Assembly: GCF_000934755.1 (NCBI RefSeq)
Contig: NZ_KN882175.1
Location: 455,736 to 519,735, forward strand
Direction of reading: 5' to 3'
Origin: Desulfonatronovibrio magnus
Lineage (GTDB): Bacteria > Desulfobacterota > Desulfovibrionia > Desulfovibrionales > Desulfonatronovibrionaceae
Length of the DNA stretch: 64,000 bases
This document shows positions 19,560 to 28,213 of this stretch, piece after piece (position 1 is the first letter of the stretch; every line of letters begins with the position of its first letter). Position numbers and translations under genes: made by a program. The notes under the pieces are model-generated. The model was not told the origin of the DNA. It did no database searches and saw nothing but the letters and a program-made list of their open reading frames with translations.

Positions 19560-21197
19560 ATGCGCAAACCCGACCTTATTCTGGAAAATGCCCGGATCCA
19601 TACCATGGATCCGGAGATTCCCCTTGCCTGCTCAGTAGCAATTGCCGGCAGAAGGGTTATGCATGTCCAAAGGGATGCAAAACCTGAAATTGCAGGCGGT
19701 CCCCGTACAAAACGCATTGACCTGGAAGGCAGGCTTCTCATGCCGGGCTTCTGGGATTCCCATTTTCATTATTATCAATGGGCCATGGGGCGCATGGACA
19801 TTGCCCTGGACCAGGCAAAATCCTTTACCCACTGCATGCAGATGATCCGCGCCAAGGCTCTGGAAATCAAGACGTCCAACAAACTGCTCTGGGTCCAGGG
19901 ACAGGGTTTCAATGAATCAGACTGGCCTGACAACAGAACTCCCCTTCGTCAGGACCTGGATGATGCATGTCCTGATATCCCGGTCCTTATCTGGAGATGT
20001 GACCTGCACCTTGCCGTTGCCAACAGCATGGCTCTGGAACTGAGCGGGCTGGCTGATGACAGGCCTGATCCCATCAAGGGACTGATAGGCAGGGATGAGC
20101 GAGGCAGGTTAGACGGCATTCTCAGAGAAGAAGCTATAAACATTGTCAAAAGAGTGGCTCCTGAACCGGACCTTACAACCACAACAGCCATTATGGGCCA
20201 GGCTCAGTCAGGCCTTCACGCCCTTGGCATTACCGGTGTTCATGATGTGCGGCTGGCTGGCAACCAGTCTGAATCAGCCCTTACATTCAGAGCCTGGCAG
20301 GCTCTGCGCCAGAACACACAACTCAAATTGCGCTGCTGGACCAGCCTTCCTGGAGAGGAAAGGGAGTCTGTTCAGAGACTCGGCCTGCGGACAGGGCTTG
20401 GAGATGAATATCTGCGAGTGGGTCACCTCAAATATTTTATGGATGGAGGCATGGGTGCCAGAACAGCCTGGATGCTTGAACCCTATCTTGACACAGGAAC
20501 AAACGGTCTGTGCCTCATTTCTCCAGAGGCCATGCTCAGAGAGGTTATTGCCGCTGATCAGGCAGGTCTTGCTGTTATGGTTCATGCCATAGGAGACAGG
20601 ACATGTCATGAACTGATTACTGTTTTTGAAAATGCTGCCATGGCCATGCCCAAAAAAAACATTGAACCTGCTTTGAGCCACCGTATAGAGCATGTCCAGG
20701 TTATCCGCGAAAATGATCTGACAAGACTGGCGCGTCTTGGCATGCCGGTATCGGTACAGCCGGCTAATATGCTGCTGGACATCAATATGATTGATCAGTG
20801 CGCGGGAAAAACAGGAAGATATGCCTATAACTTCGGATCCATGACTGATGCCGGCATAGATGTCATGTTCAGTTCGGACTGCCCTGTCTGCACCCCCAAT
20901 CCTCTTGTTGGAATACAGGCCGCTGTTACCAGGGCCAGAAATGATAAAAGTCCTGATGGAGGCTGGTACCCTGAACAGAAAGTATCCCTGGACCAGGCCC
21001 TTGCAGCATACACTTCCACCCCGGCCAGGGCTTACAAATCATGGAACATCCACGGAAGCATCACTGCGGGAAAGTTTGCTGACATGGTGGTGTTTGAGGA
21101 CAATCTGTTCAAGGCCGATGTCCATCATATTCACCGCGCCAGGGTGGCCATGACCATCTTTGATGGAAAGATTGTTTACCAGGCAGACCATAGCTGA
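19560..21197 (+). CDS. YtcJ-type metal-dependent amidohydrolase
   Basis: This 545-residue amidohydrolase-superfamily enzyme has the first metal motif HFH within WDSHFHYYQW, the strand motif VHAIGDRT, RIEHVQ, and a late Asp in FSSDCPV. The C-terminal part returns to the N-terminal beta-sandwich (GKFADMVVFEDN). YtcJ-family members hydrolyse N-acyl or N-formyl bonds; the natural substrate here is unknown. It starts 10 bases after the epimerase stop and ends the operon. Being in one unit with an importer and a proline epimerase-family gene, it may release an amino acid from an N-substituted precursor; this is inference. Confidence 0.88.
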   Translation: MRKPDLILENARIHTMDPEIPLACSVAIAGRRVMHVQRDAKPEIAGGPRTKRIDLEGRLLMPGFWDSHFHYYQWAMGRMDIALDQAKSFTHCMQMIRAKALEIKTSNKLLWVQGQGFNESDWPDNRTPLRQDLDDACPDIPVLIWRCDLHLAVANSMALELSGLADDRPDPIKGLIGRDERGRLDGILREEAINIVKRVAPEPDLTTTTAIMGQAQSGLHALGITGVHDVRLAGNQSESALTFRAWQALRQNTQLKLRCWTSLPGEERESVQRLGLRTGLGDEYLRVGHLKYFMDGGMGARTAWMLEPYLDTGTNGLCLISPEAMLREVIAADQAGLAVMVHAIGDRTCHELITVFENAAMAMPKKNIEPALSHRIEHVQVIRENDLTRLARLGMPVSVQPANMLLDINMIDQCAGKTGRYAYNFGSMTDAGIDVMFSSDCPVCTPNPLVGIQAAVTRARNDKSPDGGWYPEQKVSLDQALAAYTSTPARAYKSWNIHGSITAGKFADMVVFEDNLFKADVHHIHRARVAMTIFDGKIVYQADHS

Positions 21198-21256
21198 GCC
21201 GTAATGAATCTTAGTAATTTGCCGCCTCAATCCCGTAGCAAAAAACAAGGTTTTTT

Positions 21257-21397
21257 GTAATAGTTAAGCCCTTTTCTAAGGAAAGCAGGGGACAGGCACC
21301 ACAGCCCTTGTTTTTTGTTGATGTAAAACACAGACTTAATAAAACAAGGGCTGGGAGAGCCAGTCCCCGTGCCACATGCAAATGGCTAAACTGTTAC
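21257..21397. repeat. Family-A palindromic repeat, copy A2
   Basis: This 141-bp copy is bounded by imperfect 14-bp inverted repeats gtaatagttaagcc and ggctaaactgttac (12 of 14 paired). The second layer is ggggacaggcac and gagccagtcccc. The inner arms cagcccttgtttt and aaaacaagggctg are perfectly complementary over 13 bases. No coding capacity. Confidence 0.8.
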
Positions 21398-21433
21398 GAT
21401 TTTTTTAACCCTGACAAGAACAATAATGCTCTG

Positions 21434-21494
21434 GATCCTAATTCTTCAGCCTTCGGACTTCAGCCTTCAGCCTTAAATCTTAAGTCTTAAGGCT
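21434..21494. repeat. 7-bp tandem array
   Basis: Units of cttcagc, cttcgga, cttcagc, cttaaat and cttaagt keep a 7-base period. The array runs directly into element C2, as at 2277-2333. Confidence 0.65.
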
Positions 21495-21565
21495 GAAAAG
21501 TACGGTTATCGCTCCAGCTTAACGATCCTTGTCTAAATTGGGTTGTGAGTACAGCCCGCGTTAGA
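21493..21565 (+). promoter_or_regulatory. 73-bp conserved element C2 with two hairpins
   Basis: It is identical to C1 (2332-2404) at 63 of 73 positions without gaps; the first 20 bases match exactly. The second hairpin is kept by G-U pairs (ggttgt with acagcc), while the first stem is weaker (ccagctta with taaattgg). It ends 9 bases before the mrpF ATG and so would be part of the mrp leader. No known riboswitch consensus is recognised. Confidence 0.5.
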
Positions 21566-21574
21566 GGTTTGCAA

Positions 21575-21850
21575 ATGAATACATTTTACCTGTGCATGGC
21601 ATTGTTTCTCGTCATTAATATTCTGGCCGGCTTGTGGAGAGTTGTGGCGGGTCCCCGGCCTGAAGACAGAATGGTAGCAGCCCAGCTTTTCGGCAGCACG
21701 GGCGTTGCTACCCTGCTTTTACTGTCTCAGGCCCTTGACTCTCCATATATTAAAAACGCAGCTCTGGTTTTTGCCCTGCTTACGGTCATGGCTGTGCTGG
21801 CCTTTGTACGCAATACATCCCATGGATTGAAGCAGGATATTGAAAAATGA
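21575..21850 (+). CDS. mrpF: Mrp-type Na+/H+ antiporter subunit F
   Basis: This 91-residue protein has three hydrophobic helices and the MrpF/MnhF core VAGPRPEDRMVAAQLFGSTG. ATG 21575 is chosen because agagg lies 7 bases upstream; a GTG at 21545 inside element C2 gives an artificial extension. It is the first gene of the mrp operon and overlaps mrpG by 4 bases (ATGA). Confidence 0.9.
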   Translation: MNTFYLCMALFLVINILAGLWRVVAGPRPEDRMVAAQLFGSTGVATLLLLSQALDSPYIKNAALVFALLTVMAVLAFVRNTSHGLKQDIEK

Positions 21851-22161
21851 ATATTTTTGAAATTTTGTCCATTATCTTCTGCCTTTGTGGCGGCATCTTC
21901 TTCCTGGGAGGGACTGTTGGCCTGATACGTTTTCCAGACACCTACAGCCGGCTGCATGCTCTGACCAAGGCCGATAATCTGGGGCTTGGATTTACTGTTC
22001 TTGGCTTGACCCTGGTCAGCAGCTCTGTTCCGGAGATTCTCAAGCTTGTACTTATCTGGACCCTGGCTCTGATAAGCAGCTCCAGTGCCTGTTACTTCAT
22101 CGGCAACCACATGTTTCAAATTAAAAAAACAGTCAGCAGACAAAATGAATCTAATTTTTGA
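21847..22161 (+). CDS. mrpG: Mrp-type Na+/H+ antiporter subunit G
   Basis: This 104-residue membrane protein has three helices and the MrpG signature GTVGLIRFPDTYSRLHALTKADNLG. It starts in a 4-base overlap with mrpF and overlaps the next gene by 17 bases. It belongs to the hydrophobic Mrp complex that exchanges Na+ for H+. Confidence 0.92.
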   Translation: MNIFEILSIIFCLCGGIFFLGGTVGLIRFPDTYSRLHALTKADNLGLGFTVLGLTLVSSSVPEILKLVLIWTLALISSSSACYFIGNHMFQIKKTVSRQNESNF

Positions 22162-23068
22162 TTTATTCATCGCCATTTGTCTCATAGCCGTATCAGTTAG
22201 AATTATCCTGGTTAGAGAACACTTTCAGACCATCGTCCTTTTCATCACTTTTGGACTGTTTCTCGCTCTGGCCTGGACCAGACTGCAATCTCCGGACATA
22301 GCCATAGCAGAGGCAGCAGTAGGCGCCGGTCTGACCGGGGTACTGCTCATGGACAGCCTGGGGGCAATTAAAACATCCAGAAAACCTGCCCGCAACCGGA
22401 TTCCTCTGAAACTGGTTTTTCTAACCATTGCACTAATTATTGCCCTGAGTTATTCTGCTGTGCATATTCCCTATGACTTTTCAGGACTCAGCCAGGCAGC
22501 CCATGATGCCATGCCCGCATCAGGACTTGAATATCCTGTGACTGCAGTCCTTCTGGATTTTAGAGGCTATGACACGTGGTTAGAACTTGGAGTACTTCTT
22601 GCTGCGGTAACCGGAGTGCTGGCCTTGCGCCGCAGAACCAACCTTACCGGATCTTTGCTCCCAGCACCTGCCGAGCCTGTGGGCCGTTGGATAATCAAAA
22701 TTCTTCTGCCCTTCATGGTCTTGATTGGCGGCTACCTGCTCTGGCTTGGTGCTTATGCCCCTGGCGGAGCTTTTCAGGCCGGGGTTGTTCTCGCTGGAGC
22801 CGGAGTCATGCTCTGGCAGGCAGGACACCCTTCCATTGCTGTACTGCCCGGTATATGGTGGAGAATATTATTATGCTCAGGATTTAGCGCTTTCCTTATT
22901 CTCGCTGTATTGTCTTTATTTTATGCAGATCAAATGCTTACCCATCCGCAATCCAAAGCCTGGATCCTGGGAATTGAATATGCGGCCACCATCTCCATTG
23001 CAATTTGCCTTGTCAGCCTGATTCAGGCATCTCCGGGCTCAAAACCGGACTCAACGATCCCCAATTAA
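22145..23068 (+). CDS. mrpB: Mrp antiporter MbhD/DUF4040-MrpB fusion subunit
   Basis: From ATG 22145 this is a 307-residue membrane protein. The first 80 residues are MbhD/DUF4040-like (LAWTRLQSPDIAIAEAAVGAGLTGVLL), a segment that in classical Mrp systems sits at the C-terminus of MrpA. The rest is MrpB-like (YPVTAVLLDFRGYDTWLELGVLLAA; GAYAPGGAFQAG). The ORF also reads back to 22085, deep inside mrpG, but that part is out-of-family. The fused arrangement recalls Mbh-type and split-MrpA loci. Confidence 0.88.
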   Translation: MNLIFDLFIAICLIAVSVRIILVREHFQTIVLFITFGLFLALAWTRLQSPDIAIAEAAVGAGLTGVLLMDSLGAIKTSRKPARNRIPLKLVFLTIALIIALSYSAVHIPYDFSGLSQAAHDAMPASGLEYPVTAVLLDFRGYDTWLELGVLLAAVTGVLALRRRTNLTGSLLPAPAEPVGRWIIKILLPFMVLIGGYLLWLGAYAPGGAFQAGVVLAGAGVMLWQAGHPSIAVLPGIWWRILLCSGFSAFLILAVLSLFYADQMLTHPQSKAWILGIEYAATISIAICLVSLIQASPGSKPDSTIPN

Positions 23069-23089
23069 CTTCTGTGAAAAAACATAGCC

Positions 23090-23398
23090 ATGACATCATT
23101 AGTAATTTATCCAATAACAGCAGTCATCCTTTTTTCTGTCGGACTTCTCGGCCTTGTAAGCCATCCAAATCTGCTGAGAAAGATTGTCTGCCTTAATATA
23201 ATGGCCGGTGGAGCGTTTCTTTTTCTCATCAGCCTGGCTTACCGCGCCGGTGATCCTGCAATGGATCCTGTACCCCAGGCCATGGTCCTGACAGGTATTG
23301 TTGTCGCTGTCAGTGCTACGGCCTTTGCCCTTTGCCTGGCCCGGCTCATCAAGGAAAAGACCGGACACTGCAGTTTCGATGATAACAGCGAACAATAA
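23090..23398 (+). CDS. mrpC: Mrp-type Na+/H+ antiporter subunit C
   Basis: This 102-residue NuoK-like protein has three helices, with GLLGLVSHPNLLRKIVCLNIMAGG near the start and PVPQAMVLTGIVVAVSATAFALCLA in the third helix, both MrpC hallmarks. It is 21 bases after the MbhD-B gene and 8 before the first D subunit. Confidence 0.92.
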   Translation: MTSLVIYPITAVILFSVGLLGLVSHPNLLRKIVCLNIMAGGAFLFLISLAYRAGDPAMDPVPQAMVLTGIVVAVSATAFALCLARLIKEKTGHCSFDDNSEQ

Positions 23399-23406
23399 CT
23401 TATCTG

Positions 23407-24879
23407 ATGCCTGAACTGCTTATTCTAATTCCATTTTGTGCGGCTGTTGTGTGCTTTTTTATTTCCGGCAAGATTCAGGCGTGGACAGGTCTGACTGCTG
23501 CACTGCTCATTGTGACTGCTGCACTGAAGCTGAGCAGAGATATCTATACCAGCGGTATTCAACGCCTGAACCTTGGAGGATGGGATGCTCCTTTAAGCAT
23601 TGGACTGAAGATTGACGGGCTTTCCATAATCTTCATCCTGCTTACTGCTGCAGTGGGCCTGATGGTCAGCCTTTACAGTGTCTGGTATTTTTCAAAAGAG
23701 GATGAAGCTAAGCAGGCAACATACTTCTGGCCTTTATGGTTTCTGCTCTGGGGCGCTCTGAACTCCCTGTATTTTGTTGCTGACATCTTCAATGCCTATG
23801 TAGTCCTGGAACTGATCAGCATCAGCTCCGCTGCTCTAAGTGCCCTGACCGGAACAACAGCATCCCTCAAGGCAGCCCTGCGTTATTTCCTGGTGGCCAT
23901 GGCCGGGTCCATGTCTTTTCTGCTTGGAGTGGGCTTTGTTTATGCTCATACCGGCGCGCTGGACATGCAGACCATAGCTCAGGCCGCAGATCATGGCCCT
24001 CTCATGTTTTCAGCTCTGGGACTTATGACCGTGGGTCTGATAATGAAAGCAGCTCTTTTTCCATTTCATTTCTGGCTTCCTCCAGCCCATGGCCAGGCTC
24101 CTGCTCCTGTAAGCGCCATTTTGTCCGCCCTTGTTACCAAAGGTTCTTTTTTTCTGATTTTAAGGCTCTGGTTCTCTACATTTCCCATGGACGCCTCAAT
24201 GCACTACCCGGCGCTCTTCATGGGAACAGCAGGAGTTATGGCTGTACTGTGGGGTTCATACCAGGCTGTAATTCAGACCAGGATAAAACATATCATCGCT
24301 TATTCCAGCATTGGACAGCTCGGCTACCTGTTCATAATCTTCCCTCTGATGTTCATTAATTCCGATCCCTATTGGCAGCTGGAAGCCTGGACCGCGTGTA
24401 TTTTTCAGGTAGTATCCCATGGACTGGCCAAAGCAGCACTGTTTCTTGCAGCCGGAAATCTCATTCTGTTTTGCGGTACCGACCACATAAAGTCCATGCG
24501 TAATATTGCCGGCTCACTGCCTATGACTACCTTCACCCTGGGCCTGGCCGGAGTAAGTCTCATGGGACTGCCCCCCAGCGGAGGTTTTGTGGCCAAGTGG
24601 ATGCTTTTGCAGTCCATCATCATTAGTGGTCAATGGTGGCTGATCATTGCCCCGGTTATGGGTGGTCTGCTTACAGCTGCTTACATATTTAAAATCCTGT
24701 CCAGCACATTTGTTTCCGACCGCAATGTGCTAAAAAAAAACAATATTTCATTTTTTATGGAAAAATCAGCTCTGATACTGGCTCTTCTTGCCATGCTTAT
24801 GGGCTTCAGAGCTGAAGAAGTAATCTTTCTGCTCCAGGAAAGGATGAGCTTCGAGCTTTCAGGGGGATATCTGCCATGA
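23407..24879 (+). CDS. mrpD: Mrp antiporter subunit D-like protein (first of three)
   Basis: This 490-residue NuoM/NuoN/MrpD-family protein has about 14 helices. The conserved Glu of the proton path is present (YVVLELISISS), as are the lysines in GLIMKAALFPFHFWLP and ALVTKGSFF. PAPVSAILSALVTK and AYSSIGQLGYL are typical of the family. It overlaps the next gene by 4 bases. It should be an ion-translocating subunit of the complex. Confidence 0.92.
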   Translation: MPELLILIPFCAAVVCFFISGKIQAWTGLTAALLIVTAALKLSRDIYTSGIQRLNLGGWDAPLSIGLKIDGLSIIFILLTAAVGLMVSLYSVWYFSKEDEAKQATYFWPLWFLLWGALNSLYFVADIFNAYVVLELISISSAALSALTGTTASLKAALRYFLVAMAGSMSFLLGVGFVYAHTGALDMQTIAQAADHGPLMFSALGLMTVGLIMKAALFPFHFWLPPAHGQAPAPVSAILSALVTKGSFFLILRLWFSTFPMDASMHYPALFMGTAGVMAVLWGSYQAVIQTRIKHIIAYSSIGQLGYLFIIFPLMFINSDPYWQLEAWTACIFQVVSHGLAKAALFLAAGNLILFCGTDHIKSMRNIAGSLPMTTFTLGLAGVSLMGLPPSGGFVAKWMLLQSIIISGQWWLIIAPVMGGLLTAAYIFKILSSTFVSDRNVLKKNNISFFMEKSALILALLAMLMGFRAEEVIFLLQERMSFELSGGYLP

Positions 24880-26375
24880 ATCTGGACTTCTGGCTGCCCG
24901 TTCTTGTCTTGTCCAGTTCCCTTTTCACCGGAATAGTCATCTTCTTCCTCAAGGAAGAAAGCACCAGACTTAGAACAGCGCTTAACCTGCTCGGGGCGTC
25001 CATAAAAGTAGTTGCGGTTCATTATATGGCTTACAGATTGCTGGTCCTGGACATTATCCATGAAATCAGCTTCAGCATGGGCCTTGGTTTTGACTTTATT
25101 ATCAGGGTTGACTTTCTATCCCTTATGTTTGTCAGTCTGTCCAGCAACCTGTGGCTGGTTACCACTCTCTATGCTGTGGGTTATCTTGAGGAATCGCCCA
25201 ACAGAAGCAGATTCTTCGGATTTTTCAGCTTGTGCGTGACAGCAAGCACCGGCATCGCCATGGCCGGAAACCTGATTACTTTCTTCATGTTTTACGAATT
25301 TCTGACCCTGACCACCTACCCCCTTGTAGTGCACAGAGAAACGAGACAAGCCCTGGATGCTGGACGAACATATCTCTGGTACACCATTCTTGGCGGAGCC
25401 ATCCTTTTTGTAGGCATAGTCTCGCTGCAGGTTCTGGCCGGTCCTGTGGACTTTGTGGACTCGGGATTCATGCAGTCCCTGGGGCATGAACATCACCTTA
25501 CCTTGAAAATAATTTTTGCATTGCTCATTATCGGTCTCGGAGTAAAGGCAGCCTTAGTCCCCCTGCATGGCTGGCTTCCTGTAGCCATGATTGCGCCTGC
25601 CCCGGTATCAGCCCTGCTCCACGCCGTAGCAGTGGTCAAAGCTGGAGCGTTTGGAATCGTCAGGGTGGTATTTGATGTATTTGAAAGAGATTTTGCAGGC
25701 AGTCTCGGCCTGCTGGGACCTCTTACCGGCATTGCCGCCATTACCATTATCTATGGATCCATAAGAGCCCTGACCCAGACAGATCTAAAAAAACGACTGG
25801 CCTATTCAACAGTCAGCCAGGTATCCTACATTACTATTGGAGCTGCCCTGATTGCGCCTTTTTCCACAGTGGGAGCCATTGTCCACCTCGTGCATCAGGG
25901 AGTGATGAAAATCACCATGTTTTTTTGTGCGGGAAATATTGCCGAAACCCTGGGGCTGCATAATATTCGCGAACTTAAAGGTGTTGCACGGCGCATGCCT
26001 CTTACAGCCATCATGTTTACCCTGGCGGCCTTTGGCATGATAGGCGTTCCCCCCATGGCCGGATTCATCAGCAAATGGTATCTGGGATTGGGCGGGTTGG
26101 ACAGCAATAATGCCTGGGTGCTGGGTGTTCTGGTGCTAAGCAGTATCCTCAATGCTGCTTATTTTTTACCCGTTATCCACACCATGTGGTTTGAAAAGCC
26201 GGACCGGGAATGGAAAACCATCCGCTCCAGCAGACTCGAAGCCCCCTGGATGCTGCTTACTCCACCTGCTATAACTGCCCTGGCAGCTTTACTTGCCGGT
26301 TTGTTTGCCAATTGGGAATGGAGTCCCCTGGGGGTTGCCAGACAAATTGCTGTGGGCATGGGGGTTTACCCATGA
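24876..26375 (+). CDS. mrpD: Mrp antiporter subunit D-like protein (second of three)
   Basis: This 499-residue MrpD/NuoL-M-family protein has all key charged residues: Glu in MFYEFLTLTTYPLVVH, Lys in GVKAALVPLHGWLP and AVVKAGAF. IAYSTVSQVSYI-type motifs and the amphipathic GVPPMAGFISKW are present. It starts in an ATGA overlap with the previous D gene and ends in one with the next. It may stand in for the ND5-like part of MrpA, which is not otherwise encoded here. Confidence 0.92.
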   Translation: MNLDFWLPVLVLSSSLFTGIVIFFLKEESTRLRTALNLLGASIKVVAVHYMAYRLLVLDIIHEISFSMGLGFDFIIRVDFLSLMFVSLSSNLWLVTTLYAVGYLEESPNRSRFFGFFSLCVTASTGIAMAGNLITFFMFYEFLTLTTYPLVVHRETRQALDAGRTYLWYTILGGAILFVGIVSLQVLAGPVDFVDSGFMQSLGHEHHLTLKIIFALLIIGLGVKAALVPLHGWLPVAMIAPAPVSALLHAVAVVKAGAFGIVRVVFDVFERDFAGSLGLLGPLTGIAAITIIYGSIRALTQTDLKKRLAYSTVSQVSYITIGAALIAPFSTVGAIVHLVHQGVMKITMFFCAGNIAETLGLHNIRELKGVARRMPLTAIMFTLAAFGMIGVPPMAGFISKWYLGLGGLDSNNAWVLGVLVLSSILNAAYFLPVIHTMWFEKPDREWKTIRSSRLEAPWMLLTPPAITALAALLAGLFANWEWSPLGVARQIAVGMGVYP

Positions 26376-28096
26376 TCTGGATCCTTGCTGTTTTTTTTCC
26401 TCTTGTGGCTGCATTTTTCTGCCTTTTGCCCGGTAAAGGCTTTCTCTCGGGCAGACTGCTCATGGTCTGTGCGCCCTTGCCTGCCCTTTTCATGGCCCTG
26501 AGCGGACAACATGACCAGGGGATTGAACTGAATAATTTTCTTTTGCAGTCTCGCCTTGGATTCACCCCCTGGGGCAGGGAACTCCTTACAGCCATATCCA
26601 TTGTCTGGGCTGGAAGTTCCATTTATGCCGCCTTTGGCAGATGGAACCTGACCAGATCCTTTGCAGTAATGTTTCTTTTGAGCATGTGCGGCAATCTGGG
26701 GCTGATTGTGTCCCTTGATGCCATCAGCTTTTATCTGTTTTTTGCTCTTATGACTTTCTCATCCTACCCGTTGATCATCCATTCAAGAGAGGAGCATACC
26801 ATAAGGGCGGGCAGAATCTATCTGATCATGGCTGTACTTGGTGAAGGACTGCTTCTCGCAGGTTTGATGACCTCTGTTGCTCTGACTGGCAGTCATTACT
26901 TCAGCGACATACACCTGACTATGGCCACTGTCCCCGAGACTCACCCTGTCTTTGCAATGCTCTTTGCTGGATTCGGCATCAAGGCAGGTCTTGTCTTTTT
27001 GCATTTCTGGCTGCCCCTGGCCCATCCTGCTGCTCCTGTGCCGGCCAGTGCAGTGCTGAGCGGGGCCATGATCAAGGCCGGACTTGCCGGATGGATGTTC
27101 TTTTTTCCGCTGGGAATGGCTGACTTTGGTCTCTGGGCAATCATTCTGTCTGTCATGGGTATTACCGGCACATTCTGGGGGGTTCTGGCCGGAATGGCAG
27201 AAACAAGGCCAAAAGTTATTCTGGCCTTTTCCAGTATAAGTCAGATGGGTTTGATGACCTTCTGTTTTGGCCAGGGCCTTTTTATGGAATCTTTGTGGGT
27301 AATGGCCGGACCAGCCATGGTTTATCTGATTATGAATCATGCCCTGTGCAAGGCAACACTTTTCCTGCAGACAGGAATCTCAATGCGCATATCATCCGGA
27401 TATGCCGGACTTATAAAAGTTCTAAGTATTATTCCGGCTCTGAGCCTGGCCGGAGCACCATTTACAGCCGGCATTCAGGCCAAGTATCTGCTCAAGGACG
27501 TTGCAGGACAAGGTCCATTTGGATCCATCAGTTCATGGATCCTTTCCCTGTCATCTGTTTTGACAACTATCCTTCTTACCCATTTTTTCAGCTGCCTTGA
27601 AAAAACCAGCATCTCTGGAAAATCTGATGCAGCAAAATACTCATCATGGTTAGTAATGATACTAACTGTTCTTGTGCTGCCCTTTACTATTCATCATTTT
27701 CAACCCGATCTCCGGCCGTATCTGCTTAACTCTTCAACTGTTATATCAGGGCTATGGCCTGTCATATCAGGCATTGCCATCTACATATTCTTCAGCAGGT
27801 TTATCAGCCGGAAAGCAGCACGCACAGTGAATGCGCTCCCAGTATTAGCCGAACTTCTGGAAAAAGCCTGGTATCATCTCAATTCAAGGATCAGGCAAAG
27901 CAGGGTTTTGGGATCAGAACAGGTCAGCATGAATTTTTCACAATATACAGATATGATTATCAGCAGCAGACTGGCCGTAAAAATTTCCAGAGGACTTGAA
28001 AAAAAATTTTATTCCTGGACAGTGTTTGGTCTGTTTTTCATGGTATCCATCCTTTTTTTTATTTTTCTTGCCTGGATCGGTCAATTTAATTCATAA
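26372..28096 (+). CDS. Mrp antiporter subunit D-like protein (third of three), conserved Glu replaced by Ala
   Basis: From ATG 26372 (ATGA overlap with the previous gene) this is a 574-residue MrpD/NuoN-family membrane protein; the longer frame from 26210 runs inside the neighbour and is not real. Aligned with its paralogue (MFYEFLTLTTYPL), this protein reads LFFALMTFSSYPL, so the proton-path Glu is Ala125 (codon 26744-26746). The lysines in GIKAGLVFLHFWLP and AMIKAGLAGW remain. The C-terminal 150 residues are longer and end in a further helix. It may be a structural or modified channel subunit. Confidence 0.88.
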   Translation: MIWILAVFFPLVAAFFCLLPGKGFLSGRLLMVCAPLPALFMALSGQHDQGIELNNFLLQSRLGFTPWGRELLTAISIVWAGSSIYAAFGRWNLTRSFAVMFLLSMCGNLGLIVSLDAISFYLFFALMTFSSYPLIIHSREEHTIRAGRIYLIMAVLGEGLLLAGLMTSVALTGSHYFSDIHLTMATVPETHPVFAMLFAGFGIKAGLVFLHFWLPLAHPAAPVPASAVLSGAMIKAGLAGWMFFFPLGMADFGLWAIILSVMGITGTFWGVLAGMAETRPKVILAFSSISQMGLMTFCFGQGLFMESLWVMAGPAMVYLIMNHALCKATLFLQTGISMRISSGYAGLIKVLSIIPALSLAGAPFTAGIQAKYLLKDVAGQGPFGSISSWILSLSSVLTTILLTHFFSCLEKTSISGKSDAAKYSSWLVMILTVLVLPFTIHHFQPDLRPYLLNSSTVISGLWPVISGIAIYIFFSRFISRKAARTVNALPVLAELLEKAWYHLNSRIRQSRVLGSEQVSMNFSQYTDMIISSRLAVKISRGLEKKFYSWTVFGLFFMVSILFFIFLAWIGQFNS

Positions 28097-28213
28097 TAAA
28101 CTTGTATTGAAACTGCATGTAAAATCAGTCTTGCCCACAGCTATGTCATATGTTATTTTTATCTCTGTCATATCTTTATAGAGTTTGTAAAACATGATAA
28201 CAAGGAAACACTC

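Larger units (their letters stand above)
21198..21574. other. Repeat-rich intergenic region before mrpF
   Basis: No gene. It contains family-A copy A2 (21257-21397), a 7-bp tandem array (about 21434-21494), the conserved element C2 (21493-21565) and then the mrpF ribosome site. The order and the C sequence match the gap at 1971-2451. Confidence 0.7.

Noticed and set aside
26210-26371. N-terminal extension of the third MrpD-like protein
   Set aside because: It lies wholly within the preceding gene in another frame, has a Cys-rich unrelated composition, and ATG 26372 in an ATGA overlap explains the start.
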